The notes under the pieces are model-generated. The model did not search any database. It had not been told where the DNA came from and saw nothing but the letters and a program-made list of their open reading frames with translations. The translations under genes were made by a program, and so were the position numbers. Shown in pieces: positions 7,475-19,104 of a DNA stretch of 64,000 nt. The DNA is from Cellulosimicrobium funkei. Lineage in GTDB: Bacteria; Actinomycetota; Actinomycetes; Actinomycetales; Cellulomonadaceae. The first letter of the stretch is position 1; each line of letters starts with the position of its first letter. The stretch lies in assembly GCF_004519295.1 (NCBI RefSeq), contig NZ_SOZH01000009.1, positions 1 to 64,000 on the forward strand, given 5' to 3'.

Positions 7475-8887
7475 ATGGGCTGGGCGACGCGCACGGGCGT
7501 GGCCGTCGGCGTGGTGCTCGCGCTCGCGGGCGGGTACGCCGTGGCGGACGCGTACGACGTCGTCCCCGGCGTGCTGACGCTCGAGCCGCCCGTCCCGGAG
7601 CCGCCGCCGTTCCCGCAGGCGCCGGGTGCGGCCGCCGCCCCGCCGCTCGAGGTGGAGCTGCCGGCGCTCGACGACGCGGCGCCCGTCCCCGCGACCGGCG
7701 CGGTGCAGGCGCTCGTGGACGGGCTCGTCGCGGACACGCGGCTCGGCCCGCGCGTGGGCGTCCTCGTGACCGACGCGGTGACGGGCGACGTGCTGGGCGC
7801 CGCCGGCGAGAGCGTGGGGCACGTCCCGGCGTCGACCCTCAAGACGTTCACCGCCGCGGCGGCGCTCACCTCGCCGGGAGCGCACACCACGCTGCCCACC
7901 CGGGCCGTCCTCGAGGGGCAGGAGACGGTGTACCTCGTGGGCGGGGGCGACATGATGCTCGCGGCGGGTGCCGGGGACCCGACGGCGGTCAACGGCCGGG
8001 CCGGGCTCGGCGACCTGGCCGCGCAGGTCGCGGGCGAGCTGCGGCTGACGGGACGCACGACGATCTCGCTGCGCCTCGACGACACGCTGTTCACCGGGCC
8101 CGCGGTCGCGCCGACCGTCGACCCTGCCAGCGTGCGCAACGGCTACGTCGCGCCCGTCGCGGCGCTCGCGGTGAACATCGCGCGCCTCACCGACGAGGAG
8201 TACGCGCCGCGCGCGGAGGACCCGGCCCTCGCCGCGGCCGACGCGTTCGTGGCCGCGCTCGCGCAGGAGGGCGTCACCGTCTCCGGGGACGTCGTGCGAG
8301 CGCCGGCGCCGAGCGAGGGTCGCACGGTGGGCGAGGTGGAGTCCGCCCCCCTCGGCGACGTCGTCGCGTACCTGCTCCAGCACTCGGACAACACCATCAC
8401 CGAGGTCGTCGGCCGGGTCGTCGCGCTCGACGCGGGCCTGCCCGGCTCGGGTGCCGGCGCGACCCAGGCCGTGCGGGCGGCGGTCGAGGGCCTCGGCGTC
8501 GACCTCACGGGCGCGACGCTCGCGGACCTGTCCGGGCTCGGCGACGGCTCCGTCGTCACGCCCGCACAGCTCGACGAGGTCGTGGGCCTCCTGGCCGACC
8601 CTGCGCACCCGCGGCTGCGGCCCGGCGCGGTGGGCCTGCCCGTCGCGGGGCTGTCCGGGACGCTCGACGAGCGCTACCTCGCCAACGCGGGCCGCGGCGT
8701 CGTGCGCGCGAAGACCGGCAGCCTGCCGAACGTCACGTCGCTCGCCGGGACGGTCGTCACCGCGGACGACCGCCTCCTCGTGTTCTCCCTCATGGCCGAC
8801 GCCGTCCCGGACGGCGGCACCTACGGCGCGCGCCTGATCCTCGACGACTTCGTCGCGTCGCTCGCGGAGTGCGGCTGCAGCGCCTGA
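7475..8887 (+). CDS. dacB: D-alanyl-D-alanine carboxypeptidase (PBP4-type)
   Basis: A 470-residue class C low-molecular-weight penicillin-binding protein (peptidase S13) that trims or cleaves D-Ala peptide ends of peptidoglycan outside the membrane. Residues 5-25 form a hydrophobic export or anchor segment, followed by a Pro/Ala linker. The three active-site motifs are present: STLK (Ser120, Lys123), SDN (Ser304) and KTG (Lys413). The length fits the family. The start is the ATG after GGGAGAGG; the reading frame is open further upstream but looks non-coding. In actinobacteria dacB commonly sits next to ppa and upstream of the tilS-hpt-ftsH block, as here. Confidence 0.93.
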   Translation: MGWATRTGVAVGVVLALAGGYAVADAYDVVPGVLTLEPPVPEPPPFPQAPGAAAAPPLEVELPALDDAAPVPATGAVQALVDGLVADTRLGPRVGVLVTDAVTGDVLGAAGESVGHVPASTLKTFTAAAALTSPGAHTTLPTRAVLEGQETVYLVGGGDMMLAAGAGDPTAVNGRAGLGDLAAQVAGELRLTGRTTISLRLDDTLFTGPAVAPTVDPASVRNGYVAPVAALAVNIARLTDEEYAPRAEDPALAAADAFVAALAQEGVTVSGDVVRAPAPSEGRTVGEVESAPLGDVVAYLLQHSDNTITEVVGRVVALDAGLPGSGAGATQAVRAAVEGLGVDLTGATLADLSGLGDGSVVTPAQLDEVVGLLADPAHPRLRPGAVGLPVAGLSGTLDERYLANAGRGVVRAKTGSLPNVTSLAGTVVTADDRLLVFSLMADAVPDGGTYGARLILDDFVASLAECGCSA

Positions 8888-8921
8888 CGGGCCGCGCCAC
8901 GTCTGGGGGAGGGCTCCCGGT

Positions 8922-9344
8922 TCAGGGGCCGTGCGTCGCGTCCGCCAGCCAGTCCTCGACCTCGAGGCCGGGCACGCGGGAGAACTCGCGGACGTCGTTG
9001 GTCACCAGCACGAGCCCGAGCGACCGGGCGTGCCCGGCGAGGAGCGCGTCGTACGGGCCGACAGGGGTGCCGCGGGCCGCGAGGACGGCGCGGACCCTGC
9101 CGGCGTGCATCGCCGCCAGGCTGTCGAAGGGCAGCACGTCGACGAGCGACAGCAGCTCGTCGACCGCCTGCCGGTTGCGGGCCGGGTCCTGCGAGCGCTC
9201 CACGCCGTACACCAGCTCCATCTCGCTCACGGTCGAGACGGCGACGCGCCCCTCTGCCTCGCGCAGCCTCGGACGCGCGGCCGCGCCGTGCCCGCGGAGG
9301 AGGGCGACGAGCACGTTCGTGTCGAGCAGGTAGAGGGTGCTCAC
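8922..9344 (-). CDS. vapC: VapC-family PIN-domain toxin
   Basis: A 140-residue PIN-domain ribonuclease, the toxin half of a type II toxin-antitoxin pair. The conserved acidic residues are in the expected places: [11 protein letters not shown] near the N-terminus, the Glu of [11 protein letters not shown], and the Asp residues of [11 protein letters not shown] and VTNDVREF. The GTG start overlaps the antitoxin stop (GTGA), tying toxin synthesis to antitoxin translation. VapC proteins cleave tRNA or rRNA; the target here cannot be told. Confidence 0.9.
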   Translation of the reverse strand: MSTLYLLDTNVLVALLRGHGAAARPRLREAEGRVAVSTVSEMELVYGVERSQDPARNRQAVDELLSLVDVLPFDSLAAMHAGRVRAVLAARGTPVGPYDALLAGHARSLGLVLVTNDVREFSRVPGLEVEDWLADATHGP

Positions 9345-9574
9345 AGGGCCTCGCGCTCGTCCGCGGTGCCCTGGTCGCGGTCGGCGAGGAAGCCGGGACC
9401 GACGCGCAGGCCGTGCTCGAACCACTCGTCCCACCCGGAGCCGGCCGGGGTGATGACCCGGGACCGGCCGATGGCCCGGACGTCCACCTCCCGGACGTCG
9501 TCGGGCAGCGCGACCGCCTTGGGCAGCCGGACCGCCTGCGTCCTGTTGCTGCGGAACACCGTCGTGCGCACCAT
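9341..9574 (-). CDS. vapB: VapB-family antitoxin
   Basis: A 77-residue AbrB/SpoVT-type antitoxin. The N-terminus [20 protein letters not shown] is the swapped-hairpin DNA-binding fold of VapB proteins, with the RLPK turn. The C-terminal half (WDEWFEHG and after) would wrap the toxin. It has a GGAGG ribosome-binding site 5 bases before the ATG. It should neutralise the adjacent PIN toxin and repress its own operon through the AT-rich direct repeats just upstream. Confidence 0.9.
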   Translation of the reverse strand: MVRTTVFRSNRTQAVRLPKAVALPDDVREVDVRAIGRSRVITPAGSGWDEWFEHGLRVGPGFLADRDQGTADEREAL

Positions 9575-9588
9575 GCCGACCTCCCGTT

Positions 9589-9609
9589 GTATATCCCGAG
9601 AGTATATCC
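9589..9609 (-). promoter_or_regulatory. vapBC promoter/operator with direct repeats
   Basis: GTATATCC occurs twice on the plus strand (9589-9596 and 9602-9609), 13 bases apart, forming an AT-rich island in very GC-rich DNA. On the minus strand it supplies TATACT and TATACA, either of which can be the vapB -10. It is a natural VapB or VapBC autoregulation site. Confidence 0.55.
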
Positions 9610-9647
9610 TCCGGGCGTCCTCGAACCCGTCGGCCGGGCGAGCGGGT

Positions 9648-9653
9648 TACCGT
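9648..9653 (+). promoter_or_regulatory. -10 element, leaderless metallopeptidase gene
   Basis: TACCGT followed by six bases and the ATG at 9660, matching the leaderless layout repeated across this window. Confidence 0.5.
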
Positions 9654-9659
9654 GGGCCG

Positions 9660-10787
9660 ATGACTCTCGTCGAGCAGGACGGCCGACCCCACGGCCCGTC
9701 GCGCGGCGACCGGTCGGTCGTCGACTGGTCCGCCGCCGCGCAGATCGCCGGGCGCCTCGCGCGCCCGGGGCCCCAGGCGTCGCGCGCCGAGCTGGCCGAC
9801 CTCGTCGAGGGGCTGCGCACCGCGGCGGGGAAGGCCGTCCCGCACGTGCTCGACGTGACCCGCATGACGCCCGTCGCGGGGACCCCGGAGACGCTGGGCA
9901 CGGTGCACGTCGTCGACCGGCCCCGCTGGGCGCGCGCCAACACCGAGATCATGGCGTCGCTCACCACGGGCGTCACCGAGGCGCTCGTGGGGGAGAGCGG
10001 GCGCGTGCCGCAGGCGACCGCCCTCGTCGGCGCGGCGCAGGTCGGCTCGGTCCTCGCGGTCCTCTCGAGCCGCGTCCTCGGCCAGTTCGACCCGTACAGC
10101 GGGCAGGCCGCGGCAGGGGCGGGCCCCGGCCGGCTCGTGCTCGTCGCGCCCAACGTGCTCCAGGTCGAGCGCGCGCTCGACCTGCGGCCCGCCGACTTCC
10201 GCCTCTGGGTGTGCCTGCACGAGCAGACGCACGCCCTCCAGTTCGCGGCGGCGCCGTGGCTCGCGGACCACCTGCGCACGCGCGCGGGCGACCTCCTCAC
10301 CGAGCTCTCCGCGTCGTCGCGACGCCTCGCCGAGGCCCGCCTGCGCGACAAGCTCGTCGCGGTGGGGCGCGCCGTCCTGCACGCGGTGCGCGGCGAGGGC
10401 ACGACCCTCCTCGACGGCCTCCTCACGCCCGAGGAGCAGGACCGGCTCGCCGACGTCACGGCCGTCATGGCGCTCCTGGAAGGCCACGCGGACGTCGCCA
10501 TGGACGCCGTCGGGCCCCGCACCGTGCGCACCGTGCGCAGCATCCGGCGCAAGTTCGACGCGCGGCGCGACGGCGAGGGCAGCTCCGGCCTCGACGTCGT
10601 GCTGCGGCGCCTGCTCGGCATGGACGCCAAGATCGCCCAGTACCGCGACGGGGCGGCGTTCGTCCGCGCCGTCGAGAAGGACGTCGGGCGCGACGGCTTC
10701 AACGCCGTGTGGGCCTCCCCGGAGAACCTGCCCACGGCCCGCGAGATCGCCGACGCGCGCGCCTGGGTGCGCCGCGTGCACGGCTGA
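9660..10787 (+). CDS. zinc-dependent metallopeptidase-like protein (DUF2342 family)
   Basis: A 375-residue actinobacterial protein of the zincin-like DUF2342 family, annotated elsewhere as coenzyme F420 biosynthesis associated. It shows the zinc motif HEQTH (His187 to His191) and a downstream EGHAD (Glu274) that may give the third ligand. No signal peptide or membrane segment is visible. The substrate is unknown. It lies immediately before tilS (3-base gap), a conserved actinobacterial order. The start is supported by the -10 six bases upstream. Confidence 0.85.
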   Translation: MTLVEQDGRPHGPSRGDRSVVDWSAAAQIAGRLARPGPQASRAELADLVEGLRTAAGKAVPHVLDVTRMTPVAGTPETLGTVHVVDRPRWARANTEIMASLTTGVTEALVGESGRVPQATALVGAAQVGSVLAVLSSRVLGQFDPYSGQAAAGAGPGRLVLVAPNVLQVERALDLRPADFRLWVCLHEQTHALQFAAAPWLADHLRTRAGDLLTELSASSRRLAEARLRDKLVAVGRAVLHAVRGEGTTLLDGLLTPEEQDRLADVTAVMALLEGHADVAMDAVGPRTVRTVRSIRRKFDARRDGEGSSGLDVVLRRLLGMDAKIAQYRDGAAFVRAVEKDVGRDGFNAVWASPENLPTAREIADARAWVRRVHG

Positions 10788-10790
10788 GCC

Positions 10791-11888
10791 GTGGGCGGTC
10801 CGGCGCCGGTCGTCGCCGCCGCGCGCCACGCCGTGCGCGGCGTGCTCGCCGACCTTCCCCCGGGGGCGACGGTGCTCGTCGCCTGCTCCGGCGGCGCCGA
10901 CTCGACGGCGCTCGCGGCCGCCACCGCGTTCGTGGCGCCGCGCCTCGGGCTGCGGGCGGGCGCCGTCGTCGTGGACCACGGGCTCCAGGACGGCAGCGCC
11001 GCCGTCGCGGCGGCCGCCGCCGAGCGGTGCCGCGACCTGGGGCTCGACCCGGTGGAGGTGCGCCGCGTCGTCGTCCCGACGGCGGGCGACGGCCCGGAGG
11101 CTCACGCCCGGACGGCCCGGTACGCCGCGCTCGACGACGTCGCGGCGGCCCACGGCGCCGGCGCGGTGCTCCTGGGCCACACGCTCGACGACCAGGCCGA
11201 GACGGTGCTGCTCGGCCTCGCCCGCGGGGCGGGGGCGCGCTCGCTCGCGGGCATGGCGCCGCGGCGCGGGGCGTACCGGCGCCCGTTCCTCGCCCTGCGG
11301 CGCACGCAGACCGAGGCGGTGTGCCGCACGCTCGGGCTCGACTGGTGGGACGACCCCACGAACACGGGCGCGCCGCTGCGCTCGCAGGTCCGCGGGCGGG
11401 TCGTGCCGGTGCTCGTCGACGTCCTCGGCCCGGGCGCGGTGCCCGCGCTCGCGCGCAGCGCCGACCTCCTGCGCGACGACGCCGACCTCCTCGACGCGCT
11501 CGCGGCCGACCTCCTCGCGGCGGCGCTCGTCCCACCCGGCGCGGACGCCCTCGGCGCGGACCCCGGCCCCGGCGCGGACCCTGGTCGCGGCGGGGGAGCG
11601 GCGCCCCGCCCGGCGGTCGTGCTCGACGTCGGCCCGCTCGCCGCCGCGCACCCGGCGCTGCGGCGTCGTGCGCTGCGGTCCGCGGCGCTGCGCGCGGGGT
11701 GCCCGGGGAGCGACCTGTTCGCCGTCCACGTCGACGCGCTCGACGCGCTCGTCACCGCGTGGCGCGGCCAGGGCCCGGTGCACCTCCCGGGCGACCGCAG
11801 GGCGTCGCGCGCGTGTGGCAGGCTTTCCCTGGGCCCGGGGCCAACGCGCCGGGCCGGCACCTCCCTCCTCGCCCCAGCTCAGGAGTGA
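10791..11888 (+). CDS. tilS: tRNA(Ile)-lysidine synthetase
   Basis: TilS attaches lysine to C34 of the CAU-anticodon tRNA-Ile so that it reads AUA, using ATP. The 365-residue protein has the PP-loop SGGADST at about residues 33-39, the VDHGLQDGS strand, the HTLDDQAET motif and a weaker C-terminal domain. It is short compared with Gram-negative TilS, as usual in actinobacteria. It starts with GTG 3 bases after the metallopeptidase stop, and its TGA lies 5 bases before the hpt GTG, so expression is coupled. Residues around 255-275 form a low-complexity Gly/Pro/Ala insert. Confidence 0.92.
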   Translation: MGGPAPVVAAARHAVRGVLADLPPGATVLVACSGGADSTALAAATAFVAPRLGLRAGAVVVDHGLQDGSAAVAAAAAERCRDLGLDPVEVRRVVVPTAGDGPEAHARTARYAALDDVAAAHGAGAVLLGHTLDDQAETVLLGLARGAGARSLAGMAPRRGAYRRPFLALRRTQTEAVCRTLGLDWWDDPTNTGAPLRSQVRGRVVPVLVDVLGPGAVPALARSADLLRDDADLLDALAADLLAAALVPPGADALGADPGPGADPGRGGGAAPRPAVVLDVGPLAAAHPALRRRALRSAALRAGCPGSDLFAVHVDALDALVTAWRGQGPVHLPGDRRASRACGRLSLGPGPTRRAGTSLLAPAQE

Positions 11889-11893
11889 CCCCC

Positions 11894-12448
11894 GTGGAAG
11901 CATCGGACGTCGCAGGCGACCTCGAGAACATCCTGCTCACCGAGGACCAGCTCGGTGCGCGGCTCGACGAGATCGCCGCGCAGATCGACCGTGACTACGC
12001 GGGCAAGGACCTCCTGCTCGTCGGCGTGCTCAAGGGCGCCGTCATGGTCATGGCGGACCTGGCGCGCCGCCTGCACAGCCACGTCGAGATGGACTGGATG
12101 GCCGTGTCGTCGTACGGCTCGGGCACCAAGTCGTCGGGCGTCGTGCGCATCCTCAAGGACCTCGACGCGGACCTCACCGGCCGCAACGTGCTCATCGTCG
12201 AGGACATCATCGACTCGGGCCTCACGCTCTCGTGGCTGCTGTCGAACCTCCGCTCGCGCGGCCCGGCGTCGGTCGAGATCGCGGCGATGCTCCGCAAGCC
12301 CGACGCGGCGAAGACCGAGGTCGACGTGCGCTACGTCGGCTTCGACATCCCCAACGAGTTCGTCGTGGGCTACGGCCTCGACTACGCGGAGAAGTACCGC
12401 AACCTGCCGTTCGTCGGGACGCTCGCGCCGCACGTCTACTCGAGCTGA
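11894..12448 (+). CDS. hpt: hypoxanthine phosphoribosyltransferase
   Basis: Purine salvage enzyme converting hypoxanthine or guanine with PRPP to IMP or GMP. The 184-residue length is standard for the family. It shows [15 protein letters not shown], the flexible-loop region [14 protein letters not shown] and the PRPP-binding loop [14 protein letters not shown]. The GTG start is preceded by AGGAG at 8 bases, and the site overlaps the tilS stop. It is cytosolic and part of the conserved tilS-hpt-ftsH order. Confidence 0.95.
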   Translation: MEASDVAGDLENILLTEDQLGARLDEIAAQIDRDYAGKDLLLVGVLKGAVMVMADLARRLHSHVEMDWMAVSSYGSGTKSSGVVRILKDLDADLTGRNVLIVEDIIDSGLTLSWLLSNLRSRGPASVEIAAMLRKPDAAKTEVDVRYVGFDIPNEFVVGYGLDYAEKYRNLPFVGTLAPHVYSS

Positions 12449-12458
12449 GCCGGGCGGC

Positions 12459-12477
12459 GGCGGGCCACGAGCCCGCC
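12459..12477 (+). terminator. weak hairpin after hpt
   Basis: About seven base pairs (GGCGGGC / GCCCGCC) close a CACGA loop just after the hpt stop. It may partly terminate before ftsH, which appears to have its own promoter. Confidence 0.35.
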
Positions 12478-12566
12478 CGGACCGCCCAGGGAGCTGCTCA
12501 GGAAGTACGGACCACGCCCTGGGCGAACAGGGGGAAGATCCCCAGCAGGCGCCAAGGTCCAGAGTG

Positions 12567-12572
12567 TAGTTT
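12567..12572 (+). promoter_or_regulatory. candidate ftsH -10
   Basis: TAGTTT preceded directly by TG (extended -10 style) lies 55 bases before the ftsH ATG. No good -35 is visible. Confidence 0.35.
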
Positions 12573-12595
12573 CGAGCCCGAACACTTGCGCGAGC

Positions 12596-12626
12596 GGAGG
12601 GATCCGGGGCGCACGCCCCGTCGCCG
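12596..12626 (+). other. ftsH ribosome-binding site bridged by a hairpin
   Basis: The only good Shine-Dalgarno (GGAGG, 12596-12600) is 26 bases from the ATG. Between them a small stem (CGGGGC / GCCCCG, 12605-12620) could fold and shorten the effective spacing to about 10 bases. This is inference. Confidence 0.35.
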
Positions 12627-14728
<2,102 letters not shown>

Positions 14729-14729
<1 letters not shown>

Positions 14730-15382
14730 TGGGCACCCCCACGGACGCCTCGGCGGGCACGGGAGCGATCACGCCGGCCCGGTCGGCGGAGGGCCTGCGC
14801 GCCCCCGCGGACGTCCCGCCGTACGACCAGGACCGCGCGGAGGCCGCCGTCCGCGAGCTGCTGCTCGCCGTCGGCGAGGACCCGGACCGCGAGGGGCTGC
14901 GCGAGACGCCGGCCCGCGTGGCGCGCGCGTACCGCGAGATCTTCGCGGGCCTGCGCCAGGAGGCCGCGGACGTCCTGACGACGACCTTCGACCTCGGCCA
15001 CGAGGAGATGGTGCTCGTCAAGGACATCGAGGTGTACTCGACGTGCGAGCACCACCTCGTGCCCTTCCACGGCGTCGCGCACGTCGGGTACATCCCCAAC
15101 GTGGACGGCCGCATCACGGGCCTGTCGAAGCTCGCGCGCCTCGTCGAGGTGTACGCGCGCCGCCCGCAGGTGCAGGAGCGGCTCACGTCGCAGGTCGCGG
15201 ACGCGCTCGTGGAGCACCTCAAGCCGCGCGGCGCGATCGTCGTCGTCGAGTGCGAGCACCTGTGCATGTCGATGCGCGGCGTGCGCAAGCCCGGCGCGCG
15301 CACCGTCACGTCGGCGGTGCGGGGCCAGATGCGAGACGGCGCGACGCGGGCCGAGGCGATGAGCCTCATCCTGGGGCGCTAG
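14729..15382 (+). CDS. folE: GTP cyclohydrolase I
   Basis: Converts GTP to 7,8-dihydroneopterin triphosphate, the first step of folate synthesis. The 217-residue protein carries the zinc ligands Cys106 and His109 in [12 protein letters not shown] and the second Cys in [13 protein letters not shown], with the conserved [10 protein letters not shown] helix. The first 30 residues are a variable tail. Its ATG overlaps the ftsH stop by one base, and the dihydropteroate synthase gene follows 4 bases after its stop, so ftsH and the folate genes are probably one transcript. Confidence 0.96.
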
Positions 15383-15386
15383 GCCC

Positions 15387-16334
15387 GTGGACCGGTTCGT
15401 GGTCGCGGGGCTCGAGGAGCTCGCGGACGTCGGACGCACGCTCGTCATGGGCGTCGTCAACGTCACGCCCGACTCGTTCTCCGACGGCGGCGAGTGGTTC
15501 GAGCCGGACGCCGCGATCGCCCACGGGCGCGAGCTGCTGGGCGAGGGCGCGGACATCCTCGACGTCGGCGGGGAGTCGACCCGCCCCGGGGCGGGCCGGG
15601 TGCCCGTCGAGGCGGAGCTCGCGCGCGTGCTCCCCGTGATCTCCGCGCTCGCGGCCGAGGGGGCGGTCGTCAGCGTCGACACGACGCGCGCGGTCGTCGC
15701 GGAGCGCGCGGTCGCGGCGGGCGCCCGGCTCGTCAACGACGTCTCCGGCGGTCTCGCCGACCCGGCGATGGCCGACGTCGTCGCGCGCACGGGCGTCGCC
15801 TACGTCTGCATGCACTGGCGCGGGCACGCGGACGTCATGGACGACCTCGAGGACTACGACGACGTCGTCACGGACGTGCGCGACGAGCTGGCCGCGCGCG
15901 TGGACGTGCTCCTCGCGGCGGGCGTGCGGCGCGAGCAGGTCGTGCTCGACCCGGGTCTCGGTTTCTCGAAGGCCGGGTCGTCGAACTGGCCGCTGCTCGC
16001 GCGCCTGCGCGAGCTCGAGGCGCTGGGCCTGCCCGTCCTCGTGGGCGCGTCCCGCAAGCGGTTCCTCGGGCACCTCCTCGCGCGCTCCGACGGGCGGCCC
16101 GTCCCGCCGCTCCTGCGCGACGACGCGACCGCCGCGGTCACGACCCTCGCCGCGGCGTCGGGCGCGTGGTGCGTGCGGGTCCACGCGGTCCGGGCGTCCG
16201 CCGACGCCGTGCGGGTCGCCGCCGCCTGGGGCCGGGCCCGCGACGAGGTCGTGGGTCCCGGGGACGGCGCCGCGGCGGAGCCGACGGACCGACCGAGGGC
16301 CGGGAGCGACTCGACGGCGCGGCCCACGACCTAG
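15387..16334 (+). CDS. folP: dihydropteroate synthase
   Basis: Joins 6-hydroxymethyl-dihydropterin diphosphate with p-aminobenzoate to make dihydropteroate, the sulfonamide target. The 315-residue TIM barrel shows GVVNVTPDSFSDGG, DVGGESTRPGA, RLVNDVSGG, DPGLGFSK and VGASRKRFLG, all family signatures. The GTG start lies 4 bases after folE. The last 40 residues are low complexity. Next comes the gene for the aldolase/pyrophosphokinase steps that make its substrate. Confidence 0.96.
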   Translation: MDRFVVAGLEELADVGRTLVMGVVNVTPDSFSDGGEWFEPDAAIAHGRELLGEGADILDVGGESTRPGAGRVPVEAELARVLPVISALAAEGAVVSVDTTRAVVAERAVAAGARLVNDVSGGLADPAMADVVARTGVAYVCMHWRGHADVMDDLEDYDDVVTDVRDELAARVDVLLAAGVRREQVVLDPGLGFSKAGSSNWPLLARLRELEALGLPVLVGASRKRFLGHLLARSDGRPVPPLLRDDATAAVTTLAAASGAWCVRVHAVRASADAVRVAAAWGRARDEVVGPGDGAAAEPTDRPRAGSDSTARPTT

Positions 16335-16455
16335 CAGGATGGGCGAGGGGCCCCGCGGCGCGGGGCGGCCCGGCGCAGCACGACACACGCAACGAGACAC
16401 GGTGACGACGACCCGCCCCCGTGGGCGACGACGCAGCACCGGACGGGAGCACGAC

Positions 16456-19104
16456 GTGACCACAGCGTTCGCAGGAGCGGTCCTCGACGCGGACGGACGG
16501 CCGTTCGACCGGATCCGCCTCACGGGCCTGAGCGCGACGGGCCACCACGGCGTCTTCGAGCACGAGAAGGCGCAGGGCCAGCTCTTCCGGGCCGACGTCG
16601 TGCTCCACCTCGACACGCGCGCCGCCGCGAGCGGCGACGACCTGTCCCGGACGGTCAGCTACGCGGGCGTCGCCGAGGACGTCGTCGCGGTCCTCGCCGG
16701 ATCGCCCGCCGACCTCGTCGAGACCGTCGCCGAGCGCATCGCCGCGACGATCCTCACGCACGACGACGTCGTCGCGGTCGACGTCGCGGTGCACAAGCCG
16801 CAGGCGCCGATCACGGTCCCGTTCGAGGACGTCGAGGTCGTCATCCGTCGCGACCGCGTGGTCGTCCCCGTCGTCGCGCCGCTGTCGCGCCGCGGGGAGC
16901 AGGGGTCGCGCGACGCGCAGCCCGTCGGACCGATCCCGGTCGGATCGGTCGCCCCCGCGCTCATCCACGGCGTCGGCGACGTCCCCGCGCCCGACGACCG
17001 GACCCCGCTCGCCCCCGCGCCCGAGGTCATGCCGCCCAGCATCCTCCCGGGCTCGGCCGGTGCCCCGGGCGAGGACGCGCGGACCTCGGCCGAGCCCGGT
17101 GCGACGGCGGCCGGGTCCCCGGAGGACGCGCTCGACGCGACCCGCGAGGCGCCCGCCGTCCGGGACGACGCCGTCCCCGGCGACGCCCGTCCCGAGCAGC
17201 AGACCCACGTGGAGGCACCGTACGGCGAGGCGCCGTACGGGGAGGCGCCGTACGCGGAGCCCGCGCACGACGACGTCGACGAGCCGGCGCACGACGACGC
17301 GGCACCGCACCCGCAGCAGGCGGCGTCGTACGACGAGCTCGTGGCGGGGTCGGTGGCCGCGGCCGGCCCCGCCGAGCACGTGCTGCACCACGACGCGCCG
17401 CCGGTCGCGCCCGGCGCGCCGTCGGGCGAGCAGCAGACCGTCCCCGGCGACGCCGCGCCCGTCGAGCGCGCCGCTCCCGAGGCCGAGCCCCTGCCGTACG
17501 GTGCCGCGGCCGAGCCCGCCCCGGCGCGCGACGAGGCCCACGGCGGGGCGCACGACGCCGCGGAGGTGGCCGCGCCCGTCGAGCACGACCGGATGGACGA
17601 CGTGCCCGCCGGGTTCGTCGAGGTCGTGCTCGCGCTGGGCGCGAACCTCGGCGACGCCCAGCAGACGCTGCGCGACGCGATCACGGACCTCGACCGGATC
17701 TCCGGTCTCGAGATCACGGAGGTCTCGCCGCTGGCCCGCACGGAGGCCGTGGGCGGCCCCGACCAGCCGGACTACCTCAACACCGTCCTCCTCGCGCGCA
17801 CGCGCCTGTCGGCGCGCGACCTGCTGCACGCGTGCCAGGCGGTCGAGCAGGCGCACGGCCGGGTGCGCGACGAGCGCTGGGGTCCCCGCACGCTCGACGT
17901 CGACCTCATCGTCTACGGCACGCTGACGGCCGTCGCCGACGACCTGGAGCTGCCGCACCCCCGCGCGCACGAGCGGGCGTTCGTGCTCGAGCCGTGGTCG
18001 CAGATCGACCCGGACGCGGTGCTCCCGGGCCTCGGGGGCGGTCCGGTCGCGGCCCTCGCCGCGACCGCGCCCGACCGCGGCGGCATCCGGTGGCTCGCGC
18101 TCGACTGGCTGACGGACCCTGCTCCGGACCCGACGGGCGCCGTGCCCGTCACCACGGGCAGCACGGACGCCGCGCCGCCGCCCGCGCCCGTCGACGTGCC
18201 CGACCCCTACCAGCAGGCGCACACCGGTCCCGTCGCCGTCCCGTACGACGGTCCCGTGACGCCCGGCGGCGACGTGCCTGCCCCCGACGGCGCGCCGGCA
18301 CCGCAGCACCCGGCACCGCAGCAGTCGGCACCGCAGCAGTCGGCACCGCAGCAGCCCGTGCCGCCGCACGAGGCGCACCCGGCGCCGCAGCAGCCGCTCG
18401 CGCAGGAGCCCCTCGCACAGCAGCCCGCGGCCCCGCAGCAGCCCGCGCCGCAGCAGCCGCCGCACGTCCGGCAGGCGGAGCCGCCGCAGCCGCCCGCACC
18501 GGAGCCCGCGCCCCCGGCCGCGCCGCCGCAGGCCGCGGTCGTGCCGCAGCCGGCCGGTCTCCCGCAGACCGTGACGCCGAGCGAGGCGCTCCCGGCACGG
18601 CCGGTCTTCGCGCCCGTCTCCGAGGGCGTCGCGCCCGAGGGGGCGGCCCCGCCGATCGTCCCCGACGGCTCGTTCGACCCGCGCGAGGACGCGGGCGTCC
18701 CCGTCGCCCCGTTCCCCGGGCCGTCGAACCGGCCGCCGTCGCACCCCGTGCCGTCGTCGCCCGACGCCGGGCACGCCCCGGACGCCGGGCCCGCCCCGGC
18801 TCAGGACGCGGCGCGCTTCCCCGAGCACGGCGCACCCGCGCACCCGGTCTTCCCGCCGGTCCACGCGCCCGAGCCCGTGCCGGCCGCGCCGCAGCAGCCG
18901 TCCGCGCAGCCCGCGCACCCGCAGCCGCCCGCGGACGCCGCGTCGTCCGGTGACGACATCATCCGGTCGGTGCCGTTCGCGCCGGTCTCGAGCGGCGGAC
19001 CGGCGTCCGCCCCCGGCCCGCTCGCGGACGCGAGGCTCCCGGCGAACGACCCGTGGCCGCCGTTCGGGCCGGTGTCCGGCGACGGTCGCGACGACGAGCG
19101 CTGA
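16456..19104 (+). CDS. folBK: dihydroneopterin aldolase / HPPK fusion with long disordered regions
   Basis: An 882-residue bifunctional folate enzyme. Residues 1-134 are a FolB aldolase domain (IRLTGLSATGHHGVFEHE; DVAVHKPQAPI). Residues about 385-555 are a FolK pyrophosphokinase domain (VLALGANLGDAQ; RWGPRTLDVDLIVYG; LPHPRAHERAFVL). Between them lies about 250 residues of acidic Pro/Ala linker including a PYGEA-type repeat, and after FolK about 327 residues of Pro/Gln/Ala-rich tail. Separate FolB and FolK proteins are near 120 and 160 residues. The GTG start with GGGAG at 6 bases was preferred; an earlier in-frame GTG at 16402 is possible. Both domains look intact. Confidence 0.9.
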   Translation: MTTAFAGAVLDADGRPFDRIRLTGLSATGHHGVFEHEKAQGQLFRADVVLHLDTRAAASGDDLSRTVSYAGVAEDVVAVLAGSPADLVETVAERIAATILTHDDVVAVDVAVHKPQAPITVPFEDVEVVIRRDRVVVPVVAPLSRRGEQGSRDAQPVGPIPVGSVAPALIHGVGDVPAPDDRTPLAPAPEVMPPSILPGSAGAPGEDARTSAEPGATAAGSPEDALDATREAPAVRDDAVPGDARPEQQTHVEAPYGEAPYGEAPYAEPAHDDVDEPAHDDAAPHPQQAASYDELVAGSVAAAGPAEHVLHHDAPPVAPGAPSGEQQTVPGDAAPVERAAPEAEPLPYGAAAEPAPARDEAHGGAHDAAEVAAPVEHDRMDDVPAGFVEVVLALGANLGDAQQTLRDAITDLDRISGLEITEVSPLARTEAVGGPDQPDYLNTVLLARTRLSARDLLHACQAVEQAHGRVRDERWGPRTLDVDLIVYGTLTAVADDLELPHPRAHERAFVLEPWSQIDPDAVLPGLGGGPVAALAATAPDRGGIRWLALDWLTDPAPDPTGAVPVTTGSTDAAPPPAPVDVPDPYQQAHTGPVAVPYDGPVTPGGDVPAPDGAPAPQHPAPQQSAPQQSAPQQPVPPHEAHPAPQQPLAQEPLAQQPAAPQQPAPQQPPHVRQAEPPQPPAPEPAPPAAPPQAAVVPQPAGLPQTVTPSEALPARPVFAPVSEGVAPEGAAPPIVPDGSFDPREDAGVPVAPFPGPSNRPPSHPVPSSPDAGHAPDAGPAPAQDAARFPEHGAPAHPVFPPVHAPEPVPAAPQQPSAQPAHPQPPADAASSGDDIIRSVPFAPVSSGGPASAPGPLADARLPANDPWPPFGPVSGDGRDDER

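Noticed and set aside
8922-11903. 993-residue minus-strand frame ending in VapC
   Set aside because: Only the final 140 residues form a PIN domain, with a GTG coupled to vapB; the rest is antisense to tilS and the metallopeptidase.
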